From positions 3,410,001 through 3,474,000 of the forward strand of contig NZ_SHLC01000001.1 in assembly GCF_004217495.1 (NCBI RefSeq): 64,000 bases of DNA, given 5' to 3'. The notes under the pieces are model-generated. The model saw only the letters and a list, made by a program, of their open reading frames with translations, was not told the DNA's origin and searched no databases. This DNA comes from Microterricola gilva (GTDB lineage: Bacteria > Actinomycetota > Actinomycetes > Actinomycetales > Microbacteriaceae). The translations under genes and the position numbers were made by a program. Shown piece after piece: positions 17,177 through 25,209 of the stretch (positions within the stretch are counted from its first letter, which is position 1; each line of letters begins with the position of its first letter).

Positions 17177-17958
17177 CAGATCCCTCCCTCGTAGCTAGAA
17201 GCGGTGAACGCTCCGCCGTGGAATTCCGGCGTAGCGGCGGCGAAGTCGACGCCTTCGGTGTGGTTGGCGGCGTCATCCTTGGGGACGAAGCCGATTGCGG
17301 CCCAGCCGGCATCGGCGTTCCACCAGCGATCGGTGTTCGCCGAGCAGCCGTAGACGACCTGGCAGCCGACCGGGCCGCTCTCGATCGCGCAGCGCGTCAG
17401 CTCGACGCCGTCCGGCCAGCTCAGCCAGAGCCCGAGCTGTCGTCGGTCTTCGGGGGCGGGGCGGAATGTGCCGATGCGCAGGAGCACCGATTCGATGCCC
17501 CACTTGTCGTGGTAGAGGCTCGCGAGCGCCTCACCGAATGCCTTGGACACGCCGTAGTAGGTGTCCGGCCGCAGCGGCGCGGTCTCGTCAAGCACCTCGC
17601 TGGCCGGGTGGAACCCGACGACGTGGTTCGAGCTCGCGTAGACGACCCGGCGTACCCCGGCCCGTCGTGCAGCCTCGTAGACGTTGTACGTGCCGTCGAT
17701 GTTGGAGGTGCGGATCTCGTCGTACGGCGCCTCATCGGCGACTCCGCCGAGGTGCACGATGACGTCGACGCCCGCTGCCGCCTCGGTGAGCCGATCAAGG
17801 TCGGCGAGGTCGCCGATGACGATCTCCTCGTTGGCGTGCAGCGGCCGGTCGCTCTCGCTCCGCGCGTAGAGCACGACGCGGTCGTAGCGCCCAGCGAGGC
17901 CCTCGCGGATCACGCCGCCCATTCGTCCGGTGCCACCGGTGTAGAGCACTGTTGTCAT
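17173..17958 (-). CDS. Extended SDR, uronate/aldose 1-dehydrogenase-like
   Basis: The 261-residue Rossmann protein has the glycine motif TGGTGRMGG at residues 7-15, Ser-rich VYASSNHVVG, and the catalytic Tyr135-x3-Lys139 in TYYGVSK. Spacing and the SNHVVGFHP block resemble bacterial uronate dehydrogenases, which oxidise a sugar at C1 to a lactone. It is preceded by the metallo-hydrolase gene and followed by a 2-hydroxyacid dehydrogenase, an order that would fit sugar to lactone to acid to oxo acid. The actual sugar is unknown. Confidence 0.78.
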   Translation of the reverse strand: MTTVLYTGGTGRMGGVIREGLAGRYDRVVLYARSESDRPLHANEEIVIGDLADLDRLTEAAAGVDVIVHLGGVADEAPYDEIRTSNIDGTYNVYEAARRAGVRRVVYASSNHVVGFHPASEVLDETAPLRPDTYYGVSKAFGEALASLYHDKWGIESVLLRIGTFRPAPEDRRQLGLWLSWPDGVELTRCAIESGPVGCQVVYGCSANTDRWWNADAGWAAIGFVPKDDAANHTEGVDFAAATPEFHGGAFTASSYEGGIW

Positions 17959-17982
17959 CTTGGTCCTTTCGTCGCAGCGGCC

Positions 17983-18726
17983 TCAGCCGATGCTGCGGTC
18001 TTGCTCGCCACCGGTCGCGTCGGCGAAGTAGCCGATTACCGCGTGTTGCGGTCGCACACGCTGCACCTCGCAGTCGACGACGGTGAGCCCGACGTCGTGG
18101 CCGGGGAGGAGCACTCCAGAGGTGTCCGTGAGAAGTGAGCGCAGGCGGTCGATCGTCGCAACGCTCTGCTCGTCGTCCATGCTCGAGTCGGCGCGCAGCG
18201 TCGCGAGCTCGTGGATGTTCTTGACGGAGTCGCCGGCGAAGATCATGCCCTGCGCGGTGCGCTCCGTGAAGAATGCGAGGTGGTGGGGGGTGTGCCCTGG
18301 GCTCGCGATCGCGTGGATCCCTGGCAGAATCTCCTGGCCTGCCGACATCCGCTCGACCCCGTTCGTGCGCCGGAGCAGCTCCTGCACGTGCAGGTCGGGG
18401 ATGAACTTCGTCCCGGCCGGCTGATCGGCGGCCCAGGCAAGCTCCTTCTCCCCCACCCAGGTCGTCGCATTTGCGAACATCGTGAAGTTCGCCACGTGGT
18501 CCCAGTGCATGTGGGTGAGCAGGACGTCGGTGACATCATCCGGGGTCAGTCCCAGCTTGGCCAGGCCCTCGTGAATCAGAGGGATGTACGCGGGCTGGCC
18601 CGCGTCGACGAGAACCCGCCGCTCGCCATCGTCGAGGAGCCACATGCTGCTCCACCCGAATGCACCGTGCGATGACGATTTGCCGGGGAATCCCTCTACA
18701 AGTGGGTGGGCGGTGTACGCGTTCAT
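17983..18726 (-). CDS. MBL-fold metallo-hydrolase (lactonase-like)
   Basis: The 247-residue metallo-beta-lactamase-fold enzyme has the metal motif H72-M-H74-W-D76-H77. Further ligands are in SPGHTPHH, FAGDS and LLPGHD. The length and THMHWDHV pattern resemble AHL-lactonase/quorum-quenching type hydrolases. As the first gene of the sugar-acid operon, right behind a perfect operator palindrome, it probably opens the lactone made by the SDR enzyme. GTGAGG precedes the ATG at 18726. Confidence 0.82.
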   Translation of the reverse strand: MNAYTAHPLVEGFPGKSSSHGAFGWSSMWLLDDGERRVLVDAGQPAYIPLIHEGLAKLGLTPDDVTDVLLTHMHWDHVANFTMFANATTWVGEKELAWAADQPAGTKFIPDLHVQELLRRTNGVERMSAGQEILPGIHAIASPGHTPHHLAFFTERTAQGMIFAGDSVKNIHELATLRADSSMDDEQSVATIDRLRSLLTDTSGVLLPGHDVGLTVVDCEVQRVRPQHAVIGYFADATGGEQDRSIG

Positions 18727-18780
18727 GACGGCCTCACCGTCGTCGATACGCTCCTGTGCATCATCGCCTCCAAACTCTCA

Positions 18781-18799
18781 ACGGCTATACTATAGCCGT
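18781..18799. promoter_or_regulatory. Perfect 19-bp palindromic operator, copy 3
   Basis: ACGGCTATA-C-TATAGCCGT has 9-bp perfect arms around one base and contains the CTATACTATAG core at 18785-18795. It lies 54 bp before the minus-strand metallo-hydrolase operon and 128 bp before the plus-strand DUF1097 gene, so it could control both directions. It is the strongest of the three sites. Confidence 0.75.
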
Positions 18800-18927
18800 A
18801 CCCACAGACTACAGCACCCTCTGGAACGAGTCGAACTCGGCGCTGCCACTCACAGGAGCAGCTCAGAAACCGGCGTGCCTCGTGGGCTTCCCATGACCCG
18901 CACGACCGATCACTGCCGAGGTGGAAC

Positions 18928-19500
18928 GTGAGTATCGATCTGAATGTCCGCGAGCGGCAGGCTCCCATCGAGGCAGGGCGGGCGGGCCGGTTCCGCCTGG
19001 CGCTGCCACCCGAGATCGCCGCGACCCTGCTTGCCGTGTCGACCGTCGCACTGGGGGCGTTGCTCGGCCTGCCGACCTACGGGATCTTCCTCGGCTGGGC
19101 CGCGGCGGGCCTGGCCGGAACGGGCAGGCCAGCCAGGCTGCCGGTGCTCGCACGCTGCCTCGCGGTCGGAGCGGTGTTCGGGGCCGGGACTCTCGCGGCG
19201 ACATCCGCCCTCGAGTCGGTGCTCGGCCCAGACGTGCCGCAGTGGGTGTGCGCGGCCGTGGTGCTCGCCGTCGCGAACCCGTTGATGATCATGGTCGGGC
19301 GGGCGCCAGCGCTGAGTTCCGTGCCGGGGATGTTCATCGGGTTCTCGACACTCTTCGCCGTGTTCTTCAGCAACACGGCAGCGGTCTCCGGCAACATCGT
19401 CGCCGCCCTGCTCGTCACGGTGTCGATGAATCTGACCGGTCTCGCCTTCTACCTGATCTACAACCGCCTGACCGGCCGGCCGCGCGCCGAACGCGCGTGA
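18928..19500 (+). CDS. DUF1097-like membrane protein
   Basis: The protein has 190 residues and about five or six hydrophobic segments after a short polar N-terminus. The arrangement (LGLPTYGIFLGWAAAGLAGTG; SVPGMFIGFSTLFAVFF) resembles DUF1097 membrane proteins, whose function is not known. The start is GTG at 18928. It runs divergently from the sugar-acid operon and ends 115 bp before a GntR gene on the same strand, so it may be co-regulated. A transport or efflux role for a pathway intermediate is only a guess. Confidence 0.65.
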   Translation: MSIDLNVRERQAPIEAGRAGRFRLALPPEIAATLLAVSTVALGALLGLPTYGIFLGWAAAGLAGTGRPARLPVLARCLAVGAVFGAGTLAATSALESVLGPDVPQWVCAAVVLAVANPLMIMVGRAPALSSVPGMFIGFSTLFAVFFSNTAAVSGNIVAALLVTVSMNLTGLAFYLIYNRLTGRPRAERA

Positions 19501-19615
19501 ATCGCGCCGGAGCGGCCATGCCGACAACACTTTCTGGGCAGCCGAACCCGCTCGGAACGAACTCGACATTCCGCGCCGCCACCGCCCGCAACCGCGTCGA
19601 GGTTGAGGCTAAGCT

Positions 19616-20287
19616 GTGAGGATGATCGAGCAGCCAGGGACCAAGCGGCCGATTGCCGATCAAATGTACGACGTTCTGCTGCAGCAGTTCATGTCGGGCG
19701 ATCGCGGCGCGGGCCAGAGCCTGAACATCGGTGCGCTCTCCCGCGAACTCGATGTGAGCCAGACGCCTCTGCGCGAAGCCCTGGCCAGGCTCGAGCACAC
19801 CGGTCTGGTCGAGCGTGAGGCGCTGCGCGGATACCGGGTCGCCCCGATGATGACGCGGCTCGAGGTGCAGCAGCTGATGGAGGCTCGCCTCGTGCTGGAG
19901 CCGACGCTGGCCGAGCAGGCCGCGCTGCGCAAGACCGACGAGTTCATCGGCGCGCTGCGCGAGACGGTCGACGAGTTCCACCAGTCCGCGGCCCTTGCCG
20001 ATGTCGCGGCGGAGGGATTCAACCAGTACTGGCGCTCGGACGACCGCTTCCACATGCTGATCGCCGCGCAGGCCGGCAACCCGTTCCTGGCGATGGCCTA
20101 CACCGCGCTCGGCGGGCAGATCCAGCGCTTCCGCCTCTTCTCCAAACTGGGACGCACCGGCGCGAAGTTCGCGGCACCCGAACACAGCTCGATCCTCGAC
20201 GCGATCGCGTCCGGCGACGGGCCCGCTGCCGCGGCTGCCATGCGTGAGCACGTGATCGGCGCGACCGAGCGGCTGCTCGAGGCCTGA
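19616..20287 (+). CDS. GntR family regulator, FCD type, paralogue B
   Basis: The protein has 223 residues. The winged helix-turn-helix (about residues 10-70) includes [28 protein letters not shown] and LRGYRVAP, and the C-terminal FCD domain includes RFHMLIAAQAGNPF. GAGG lies 7 nt before the GTG at 19616. The DNA-reading part closely matches the regulator at 8774. It sits next to the strongest operator (18781) and is a good candidate repressor of the metallo-hydrolase/OtnIKC operon. How the two paralogues share the sites is unknown. Confidence 0.87.
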   Translation: MRMIEQPGTKRPIADQMYDVLLQQFMSGDRGAGQSLNIGALSRELDVSQTPLREALARLEHTGLVEREALRGYRVAPMMTRLEVQQLMEARLVLEPTLAEQAALRKTDEFIGALRETVDEFHQSAALADVAAEGFNQYWRSDDRFHMLIAAQAGNPFLAMAYTALGGQIQRFRLFSKLGRTGAKFAAPEHSSILDAIASGDGPAAAAAMREHVIGATERLLEA

Positions 20288-20312
20288 CGCACCGCGTCTG
20301 GCCGCAGCCCCG

Positions 20313-21707
20313 CTAGTCGCGACCGAGCGACCTGGCACGGTTGCGCAGCAGGGCACGCTCCCGCTCGTTGCCGGTGAGCGCCGCCGCGCGCTCGAACTCG
20401 GCCCTGGCCTCCTCGGTGCGTCCGAGCTTCTGCAGCAGATCCGCGCGCACGCTCGGCAGCAGGTGGTAGCTCGCCAGCCGGCCCTCGGCGACGAGGGCGT
20501 CAACGAGGACGAGCGCAACGGCCGGCCCGCGCGCCATGGAGAGCGCGACGGCCCGGTTCAGCTCGACCACCGGCGACGGCACACGCCTGGCCAGCTGATC
20601 GTAGAGCTCGGCGATGCGCGCCCAGTCGGTGGCATCCGCGGTCACCGCCCGTCCGTGGCAGGCGGCGATCGCGGCCTGCAGTTGGTAGGAGCCGGCCGCG
20701 CCGCCTCGCGCCTGCTGGCAACGCTCTGCCCTGGCCAGGGCCGCGAGACCGCGCCGGATCAGCAGCTGATTCCAGCGGCTGCGATCCTGCTCGAGCAGCA
20801 AGATCGGCTCCCCCGTCGCGGTGGTGCGCGCGCCGAGCCGTGATGACTGGATCTCCATCAGCGCGACGAGCCCGTGCACCTCCGGCTCGCGCGGCAGCAG
20901 CTCGGCGAGCACGCGGCCGAGCCGCAGCGCCTCGCGGCAGAGCTCCGGCCGCATCCAGTCGTCGCCGGAGCTCGCGGCGTAGCCCTCGTTGAACACGAGG
21001 TAGATCACGGCAAGCACCGAGTCGAGCCTGGCCGGGAACTCGGCGCGCTCCGGCACCTCGAACGGCACGCCGGCCGCCGCGAGCGACTTCTTGGCCCGCA
21101 CGATGCGTTGCTGCATCGTCGCCGTCGGCACGACGAAGGCACGCGCGATCTGCTCGGCGCTGAGCCCGCCGAGCAGGCGCAGCGTCAGCGCGACCCGGGC
21201 GTCCTGGCTGAGCACGGGGTGGCAGGCGACGAAGATCAGCCTCAGCAGCTCGTCGTCGATCGGCTGCAGCACGGCCAGATCCGGCCGCGTCTGCACGGCG
21301 AGCGGAGCCCCGGCCATCGCCGTGGATGCGGCGGCCGATGGCGCGGGGCCGGATGCCGCCGCGGCGACCTCGGCCGCGGCATCCGCGGTGCGCAGCTCCT
21401 CGGCGAGCGCGGCGGCACGCTGGCCGAACGCCGCCTGCCGCCGCCACTGGTCGACGGCACGGCGTTTGGCGACCGTGGTGAGCCACGCGCCTGGGTTGCG
21501 CGGGACCCCGGACTCCGGCCACTGTTCGAGCGCGGCAACGAGGGCGTCCTGCGCGAGCTCCTCCGCCATGCCGACGTCACCGGTGACGCGGGCGAGCGCG
21601 GCGATGAGTCGACCGGATTCGATCCGCCACACGGCCTCGACGGCGCGACGCGCGGCGCCCACTGCTTCGCTCGCAGCGGGCTCCGCCATCACCGCCCGGT
21701 CGGTCAC
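20313..21707 (-). CDS. ECF42-type RNA polymerase sigma factor with C-terminal TPR-like extension
   Basis: The 464-residue protein carries sigma regions 2 and 4 in its first ~200 residues (AEELAQDALVAALEQWPE; LSAEQIARAFVVPTATMQQRIVRAKKSL). A long helical C-terminal extension follows (DUF6596/TPR-like), as in ECF42 sigma factors, which lack an anti-sigma factor. The extension is thought to control activity. The GTG start overlaps the stop of the DGPF protein gene (GTGA), the usual partner of ECF42. Confidence 0.88.
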   Translation of the reverse strand: MTDRAVMAEPAASEAVGAARRAVEAVWRIESGRLIAALARVTGDVGMAEELAQDALVAALEQWPESGVPRNPGAWLTTVAKRRAVDQWRRQAAFGQRAAALAEELRTADAAAEVAAAASGPAPSAAASTAMAGAPLAVQTRPDLAVLQPIDDELLRLIFVACHPVLSQDARVALTLRLLGGLSAEQIARAFVVPTATMQQRIVRAKKSLAAAGVPFEVPERAEFPARLDSVLAVIYLVFNEGYAASSGDDWMRPELCREALRLGRVLAELLPREPEVHGLVALMEIQSSRLGARTTATGEPILLLEQDRSRWNQLLIRRGLAALARAERCQQARGGAAGSYQLQAAIAACHGRAVTADATDWARIAELYDQLARRVPSPVVELNRAVALSMARGPAVALVLVDALVAEGRLASYHLLPSVRADLLQKLGRTEEARAEFERAAALTGNERERALLRNRARSLGRD

Positions 21708-22120
21708 GCGGTGCGCGACGCGCCGGTCTCCTCGCGCCAGACCTTCTCCTTCTGCACGTACTCGTTACTCTGGTCGAACTCCTCGAGCGCGAACACCTGG
21801 CGGACCTCGACCTGGCCTTCTGGGATCGGAATCCGCTTGGCCCACTCGATCGCCTCCTCCTTGGACGCGACATCGATGAGCCAGTAGCCGGCGAGGAGTT
21901 CCTTCGACTCGGTGAACGGGCCGTCGACGACGGTGCGATCTTCCCCGTCGTACGTCAGTCGCACACCCTCGGAGGTGGGGTGCAGGCCCTCGCCGGCCAG
22001 CATCACGCCGGCCTTGATGAGCTCCTCGTTGTAGCGGCCCATCGCGTTGAGCATCTCTTCCTCAGGACCGTTGGTCACGGAGTTGCTCTCGTCGGACTGC
22101 AGCAGCATCATGAACTTCAT
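21704..22120 (-). CDS. YCII-related DGPF-domain protein
   Basis: The 138-residue protein begins KFMMLLQSDE and carries the signature VVDGPFTESKELLAGYW around residues 65-80. DGPF proteins occur with ECF42 sigma factors and are probable members of their regulon. A biochemical role is not established. Translation is probably coupled to the sigma factor, which starts within the stop codon of this gene. Confidence 0.88.
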   Translation of the reverse strand: MKFMMLLQSDESNSVTNGPEEEMLNAMGRYNEELIKAGVMLAGEGLHPTSEGVRLTYDGEDRTVVDGPFTESKELLAGYWLIDVASKEEAIEWAKRIPIPEGQVEVRQVFALEEFDQSNEYVQKEKVWREETGASRTA

Positions 22121-22455
22121 GATCGTTCCCTTTCACTTGGTGGGAGGCGGAACCGCCTCATACCCAGGCGTCGAACGAGCGGGGCCCAGATCGACACGGC
22201 ATCCGAAATTTCTCAGAAATAGTTTCTGACGGCCTCCACCCTAGATTTCCGGATGCCGCAGCAACAGCCCCACCCCTGGCATCAGTCCCGGATCACTCGC
22301 GCGCCGGCGGCTGGCTCTCCCGGCCCGCGATAACTGCAGGGGCGCGGCATATTCACCGGGCCGGTGCACTTTTCGCGGGCCCCGGCGCGGGAGCGCAGAC
22401 CTGCGGCGTGGAATTGCGCCGCCTCGTCGGCGTCCGTCGCGGCTATGCTCTGGCC
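22121..22455. other. Intergenic region with promoter candidates and repeat
   Basis: This divergent region carries the upstream signals of the DGPF/ECF42 operon. A/T-rich TTTCTCAGAAA (22209-22219) is a perfect 5-bp inverted repeat around one base, possibly an operator. The first 60-bp repeat lies at 22322-22381. No coding sequence is convincing. Confidence 0.5.
22322..22381. repeat. 60-bp repeat, upstream copy
   Basis: A 60-bp element with terminal inverted repeats GGCCCGCGA / TCGCGGGCC and imperfect internal symmetry. The copy at 23163-23222 matches it at 57 of 60 positions in the same orientation. The two copies flank the DUF6226 gene, 841 bp apart start to start. Confidence 0.9.
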
Positions 22456-23136
22456 ATGACCCTGCGCTATCAGCGCCCCGCACTGCCGAGCGCCGTCTTC
22501 CTCGACGCCGGCGGTCGGCCGATCCCGTATGGCTCCCGCTGGGGAGTGGACGGCCCGCCCGAGAATAGTTACGGCGTCTCCGTGCATCCGGAGCGTTTCG
22601 CGGGGTTACACACGGTGGCGCACTCACTTATCGCGCACCTCGACCGGGAGTATGACGTCGAGGTGCGGCATGAGTCGGCTGCCGGTGCCGCGACCGAATT
22701 GCTGCACGCGCAGCGCGGCGTCCTAGAAATCGTACGCGTGATCCCCCGTGATCCCGAGGGAGCCCCGTTGCTGATTGCTCTAACCGCCTATCCCGGTGTG
22801 ATCCTCAACGCTGGGATACTGCACGAGTTCCCGTTTCCTTTCTGCGGCTGCGAAGCATGCGATGAGTCGGTCGAGGGGACCGCGTCAGAACTTGAGGAGC
22901 TCGTGCTCGCGGTGGCCGCTGGTGGATTCACCGAGCGATACCCGGTCGGACCGCGACGCGAGCTGCACCTCCGGCTCGTCACAGTCGATCCCGCCGGCGC
23001 GATAGCCGGCTCGCGCATCGGCGGCGACACGCCGACTGGGATCAGCGCAGAGCGCCTCGCGCACGGTGCCGCCGTGCTCAACGAACTCCCCCGCGGCTGG
23101 CAGCCATGGCCGCTCCGCAAACGCGCACCGGCGTGA
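22456..23136 (+). CDS. DUF6226 family protein
   Basis: The 226-residue soluble protein resembles DUF6226, with YGVSVHPERFAGLHTVAHSLIAHL near residues 38-61. FPFCGCEACDES, with three Cys and two acidic residues, suggests a possible metal site. No function is known. The ATG at 22456 is preferred over the longer frame from 22408, which overlaps less protein-like sequence. The gene stands alone and is flanked by two near-identical 60-bp repeats, which may mean it was gained as a unit. Confidence 0.7.
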   Translation: MTLRYQRPALPSAVFLDAGGRPIPYGSRWGVDGPPENSYGVSVHPERFAGLHTVAHSLIAHLDREYDVEVRHESAAGAATELLHAQRGVLEIVRVIPRDPEGAPLLIALTAYPGVILNAGILHEFPFPFCGCEACDESVEGTASELEELVLAVAAGGFTERYPVGPRRELHLRLVTVDPAGAIAGSRIGGDTPTGISAERLAHGAAVLNELPRGWQPWPLRKRAPA

Positions 23137-23162
23137 CGACCGCGCCACCCGAGACGTCTGCG

Positions 23163-23222
23163 GGCCCGCGATAACTGCAGGGGCCCGGTATATTCAACGG
23201 GCCGGTGCACTTTTCGCGGGCC
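23163..23222. repeat. 60-bp repeat, downstream copy
   Basis: It differs from the copy at 22322-22381 at three positions only (C for G, T for C and A for C, at unit positions 23, 27 and 35). It has the same terminal inverted repeats and lies 26 bp after the DUF6226 stop codon. Confidence 0.9.
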
Positions 23223-23298
23223 GCGAGCGGACCGAGGACGCGGCGCGCGGAGCGGACGCAGTCACGAGGCGAGCAGGTGCGTGCAGGCGCGAGCGGGC

Positions 23299-23865
23299 CT
23301 AGCTCCAGACGGAGGGCGCCTCTGCCCGGGTGGGCGGCAGTGCGACATCCGTGGCCCAGCTGAGCAGCCAGTCCGGCACCTCGATGCCCTCAGGCACCTC
23401 GCCGACGGCCTCGAGCAGTTCGTCCATGGGAACAGTGCCGCCGCTCTTCTTCAAGAAGCGCCCACGAATGAAGGCCTGCGCGTAGATCTCGGGGTTGCCG
23501 TCGGCGTCCGGGCGCACAGCACGATGCTCGACATACACGGCCTTCTCGTCGAAGCCGAGAATGCGCGACTCAACCGTGAAACGCTGCCACAGCTCGAGCG
23601 ACTTGCGAAAGCTGATGGTCTCCGACACCACAACCGTGTACCACCCGCGCTCCTTGAAGATCGCCCAGACGCCGTTGCGCACGAGCATGTCGAAGCGGGC
23701 GACGTCCATGATCGAGAGGTAGACGCCGTTGTTCATGTGGTTCAGGATGTCCTGATCGGTCGGCAACACCACGAAGTTCGTGCTGGCGACGTCGTAGTGC
23801 CCGAGCCGGGGCTTCCGGCGCGAGAAGACCAGCAAGTGCAGCATCGTGCGGAAGAACATGTGCAT
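23299..23865 (-). CDS. Acyl-CoA thioesterase-like protein (4HBT hot-dog fold)
   Basis: The 188-residue protein has the hot-dog pattern of the THEM6/4HBT group: VLPTDQDILNHMNNGVYLSIMDVARFDML places the usual Asp/Asn at the substrate tunnel, and ISFRKSLELWQRFTVESRILGFDEKAVYVEH forms the central sheet. Such enzymes hydrolyse acyl-CoA thioesters, although the substrate is unknown here. Two Met codons (residues 1 and 3) are possible starts. It is apparently monocistronic. Confidence 0.75.
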   Translation of the reverse strand: MHMFFRTMLHLLVFSRRKPRLGHYDVASTNFVVLPTDQDILNHMNNGVYLSIMDVARFDMLVRNGVWAIFKERGWYTVVVSETISFRKSLELWQRFTVESRILGFDEKAVYVEHRAVRPDADGNPEIYAQAFIRGRFLKKSGGTVPMDELLEAVGEVPEGIEVPDWLLSWATDVALPPTRAEAPSVWS

Positions 23866-23972
23866 CCCGCAACGCTAGCGCCGGGGTGCGGATGCCGCCG
23901 CATCCGTTGTGCGAATCCTCAAACGCCGCACGGTGCCGCCCACCCACGACGGCTGAAGGAGCGCTAGCGACT

Positions 23973-24019
23973 GAAGCCCTGAGCCCTGCGCACGACTGAA
24001 TTCAGTGTGCGAGGGCTTC
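23973..24019 (-). terminator. Terminator of the 2-methylcitrate operon
   Basis: GAAGCCCT (23973-23980) and AGGGCTTC (24012-24019) close a longer imperfect hairpin whose inner arms are CGCAC and GTGCG-like. It lies just downstream of prpC on the minus strand. Confidence 0.6.
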
Positions 24020-24045
24020 GTCGTTCCTCCTCAGTCGACGGGAAC

Positions 24046-25167
24046 TCAGGCGGGGAGCTCCCGCTGGTCGACGCCGTTGTACACGGACAGCGGACGGATC
24101 AGCGCGTTCGAGGCGAGCTGCTCCATCACGTGCGCCGTCCAGCCGACCACGCGGGCTGCGACGAAGATCGGCGTGAACGTCTCGGTGTCGAATCCCATCA
24201 GGTGGTAGGTGGGGCCTGCCGGATAGTCGAGGTTCGGCTTGATGTTCTTGCGCTCCCCCATCGCCGTTTCCAGTGCGTCATAGAGCTCGAGCATGTCCGG
24301 CCGGTCGTAGTGCTCCACCATCGACTCGAGCGCGGTGCGCATGGTCGGCACGCGGGAGTCGCCGTTCTTGTAGACCCGGTGCCCGAAGCCCATGATCTTC
24401 GCCTTGCGGGCGAGCGCCTCATCCAGCCAGGCCGCGGCCCTGTCGGCCGAGCCGATCTCGTCGAAGGTGTGCATGACGGCCTCGTTGGCCCCGCCGTGCA
24501 GCGGGCCCTTGAGTGCGCCGATCGCGCCGGTGACGGCCGAGTAGACGTCGGAGAGCGTCGAGGCGATGACCCGCGCCGTGAAGGTGGACGCGTTGAAGGA
24601 GTGCTCGGCGTAGAGCACGAGCGAGGTGCGGAAGGCGTCGACGACGACCGGCTCCGACTCCTCGCCGAAGGTCATCCAGAGGAAGTTCTCGGAGTAGTCG
24701 AGGTCGTCACGCGGTTCGACGAGCCCGAGGCCGTGGCGGCGGCGCTGGTCATAGGCGACGATCGCCGGCAGCTGGGCGAACAGGTGCTTCGACTTACGGA
24801 GGTTCTGCTCCTGCGCGTTGTCTTCGGCATCCGGATCGTTGGCGCCGATGATGCTCACGGCTGTGCGGCAGACGTCCATGGGGTGGGTGCTCAGCGGCAG
24901 GTCGTCGATCGCCCTGAGCACATTCGGCGCGATCGCCCGCGATGCGCGCTCCAGGGCCGTGAACTCGTCGAGCTGCTCGCGGGTGGGCAGCTCGCCGTAC
25001 CAGAGCAGCCAGGCGACCTCCTCGTAGCTGCACAGCGCTGCCAGCTCCTGCACCGGGTACCCGCGGTACAGCAGCGAATTCGTCTCTGGGTTCACCTTGG
25101 AGATCGCGGTGTAGTCAACCGGCACCCCGGCGAGGCCTTTGTAGATTTCGGGCTTGGCGTCAGTCAT
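24046..25167 (-). CDS. prpC: 2-Methylcitrate synthase / citrate synthase II
   Basis: The 373-residue citrate-synthase-fold enzyme has the active-site blocks GPLHGGANE, GFGHRVYKNGDSR and the Asp in PNLDYPAGPTYH. The short length and the start (YKGLAGVPVDYTAISKVNPETNSLLYRGYP) are typical of 2-methylcitrate synthases, which condense propionyl-CoA with oxaloacetate. It is the last gene of the gntR-prpD-prpB-prpC operon, 42 bp after prpB. Confidence 0.92.
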   Translation of the reverse strand: MTDAKPEIYKGLAGVPVDYTAISKVNPETNSLLYRGYPVQELAALCSYEEVAWLLWYGELPTREQLDEFTALERASRAIAPNVLRAIDDLPLSTHPMDVCRTAVSIIGANDPDAEDNAQEQNLRKSKHLFAQLPAIVAYDQRRRHGLGLVEPRDDLDYSENFLWMTFGEESEPVVVDAFRTSLVLYAEHSFNASTFTARVIASTLSDVYSAVTGAIGALKGPLHGGANEAVMHTFDEIGSADRAAAWLDEALARKAKIMGFGHRVYKNGDSRVPTMRTALESMVEHYDRPDMLELYDALETAMGERKNIKPNLDYPAGPTYHLMGFDTETFTPIFVAARVVGWTAHVMEQLASNALIRPLSVYNGVDQRELPA

Positions 25168-25209
25168 CGTCGTCTGCTTCCTGTGCGCTTGTGGTTCGGA
25201 TGCCGCGGG

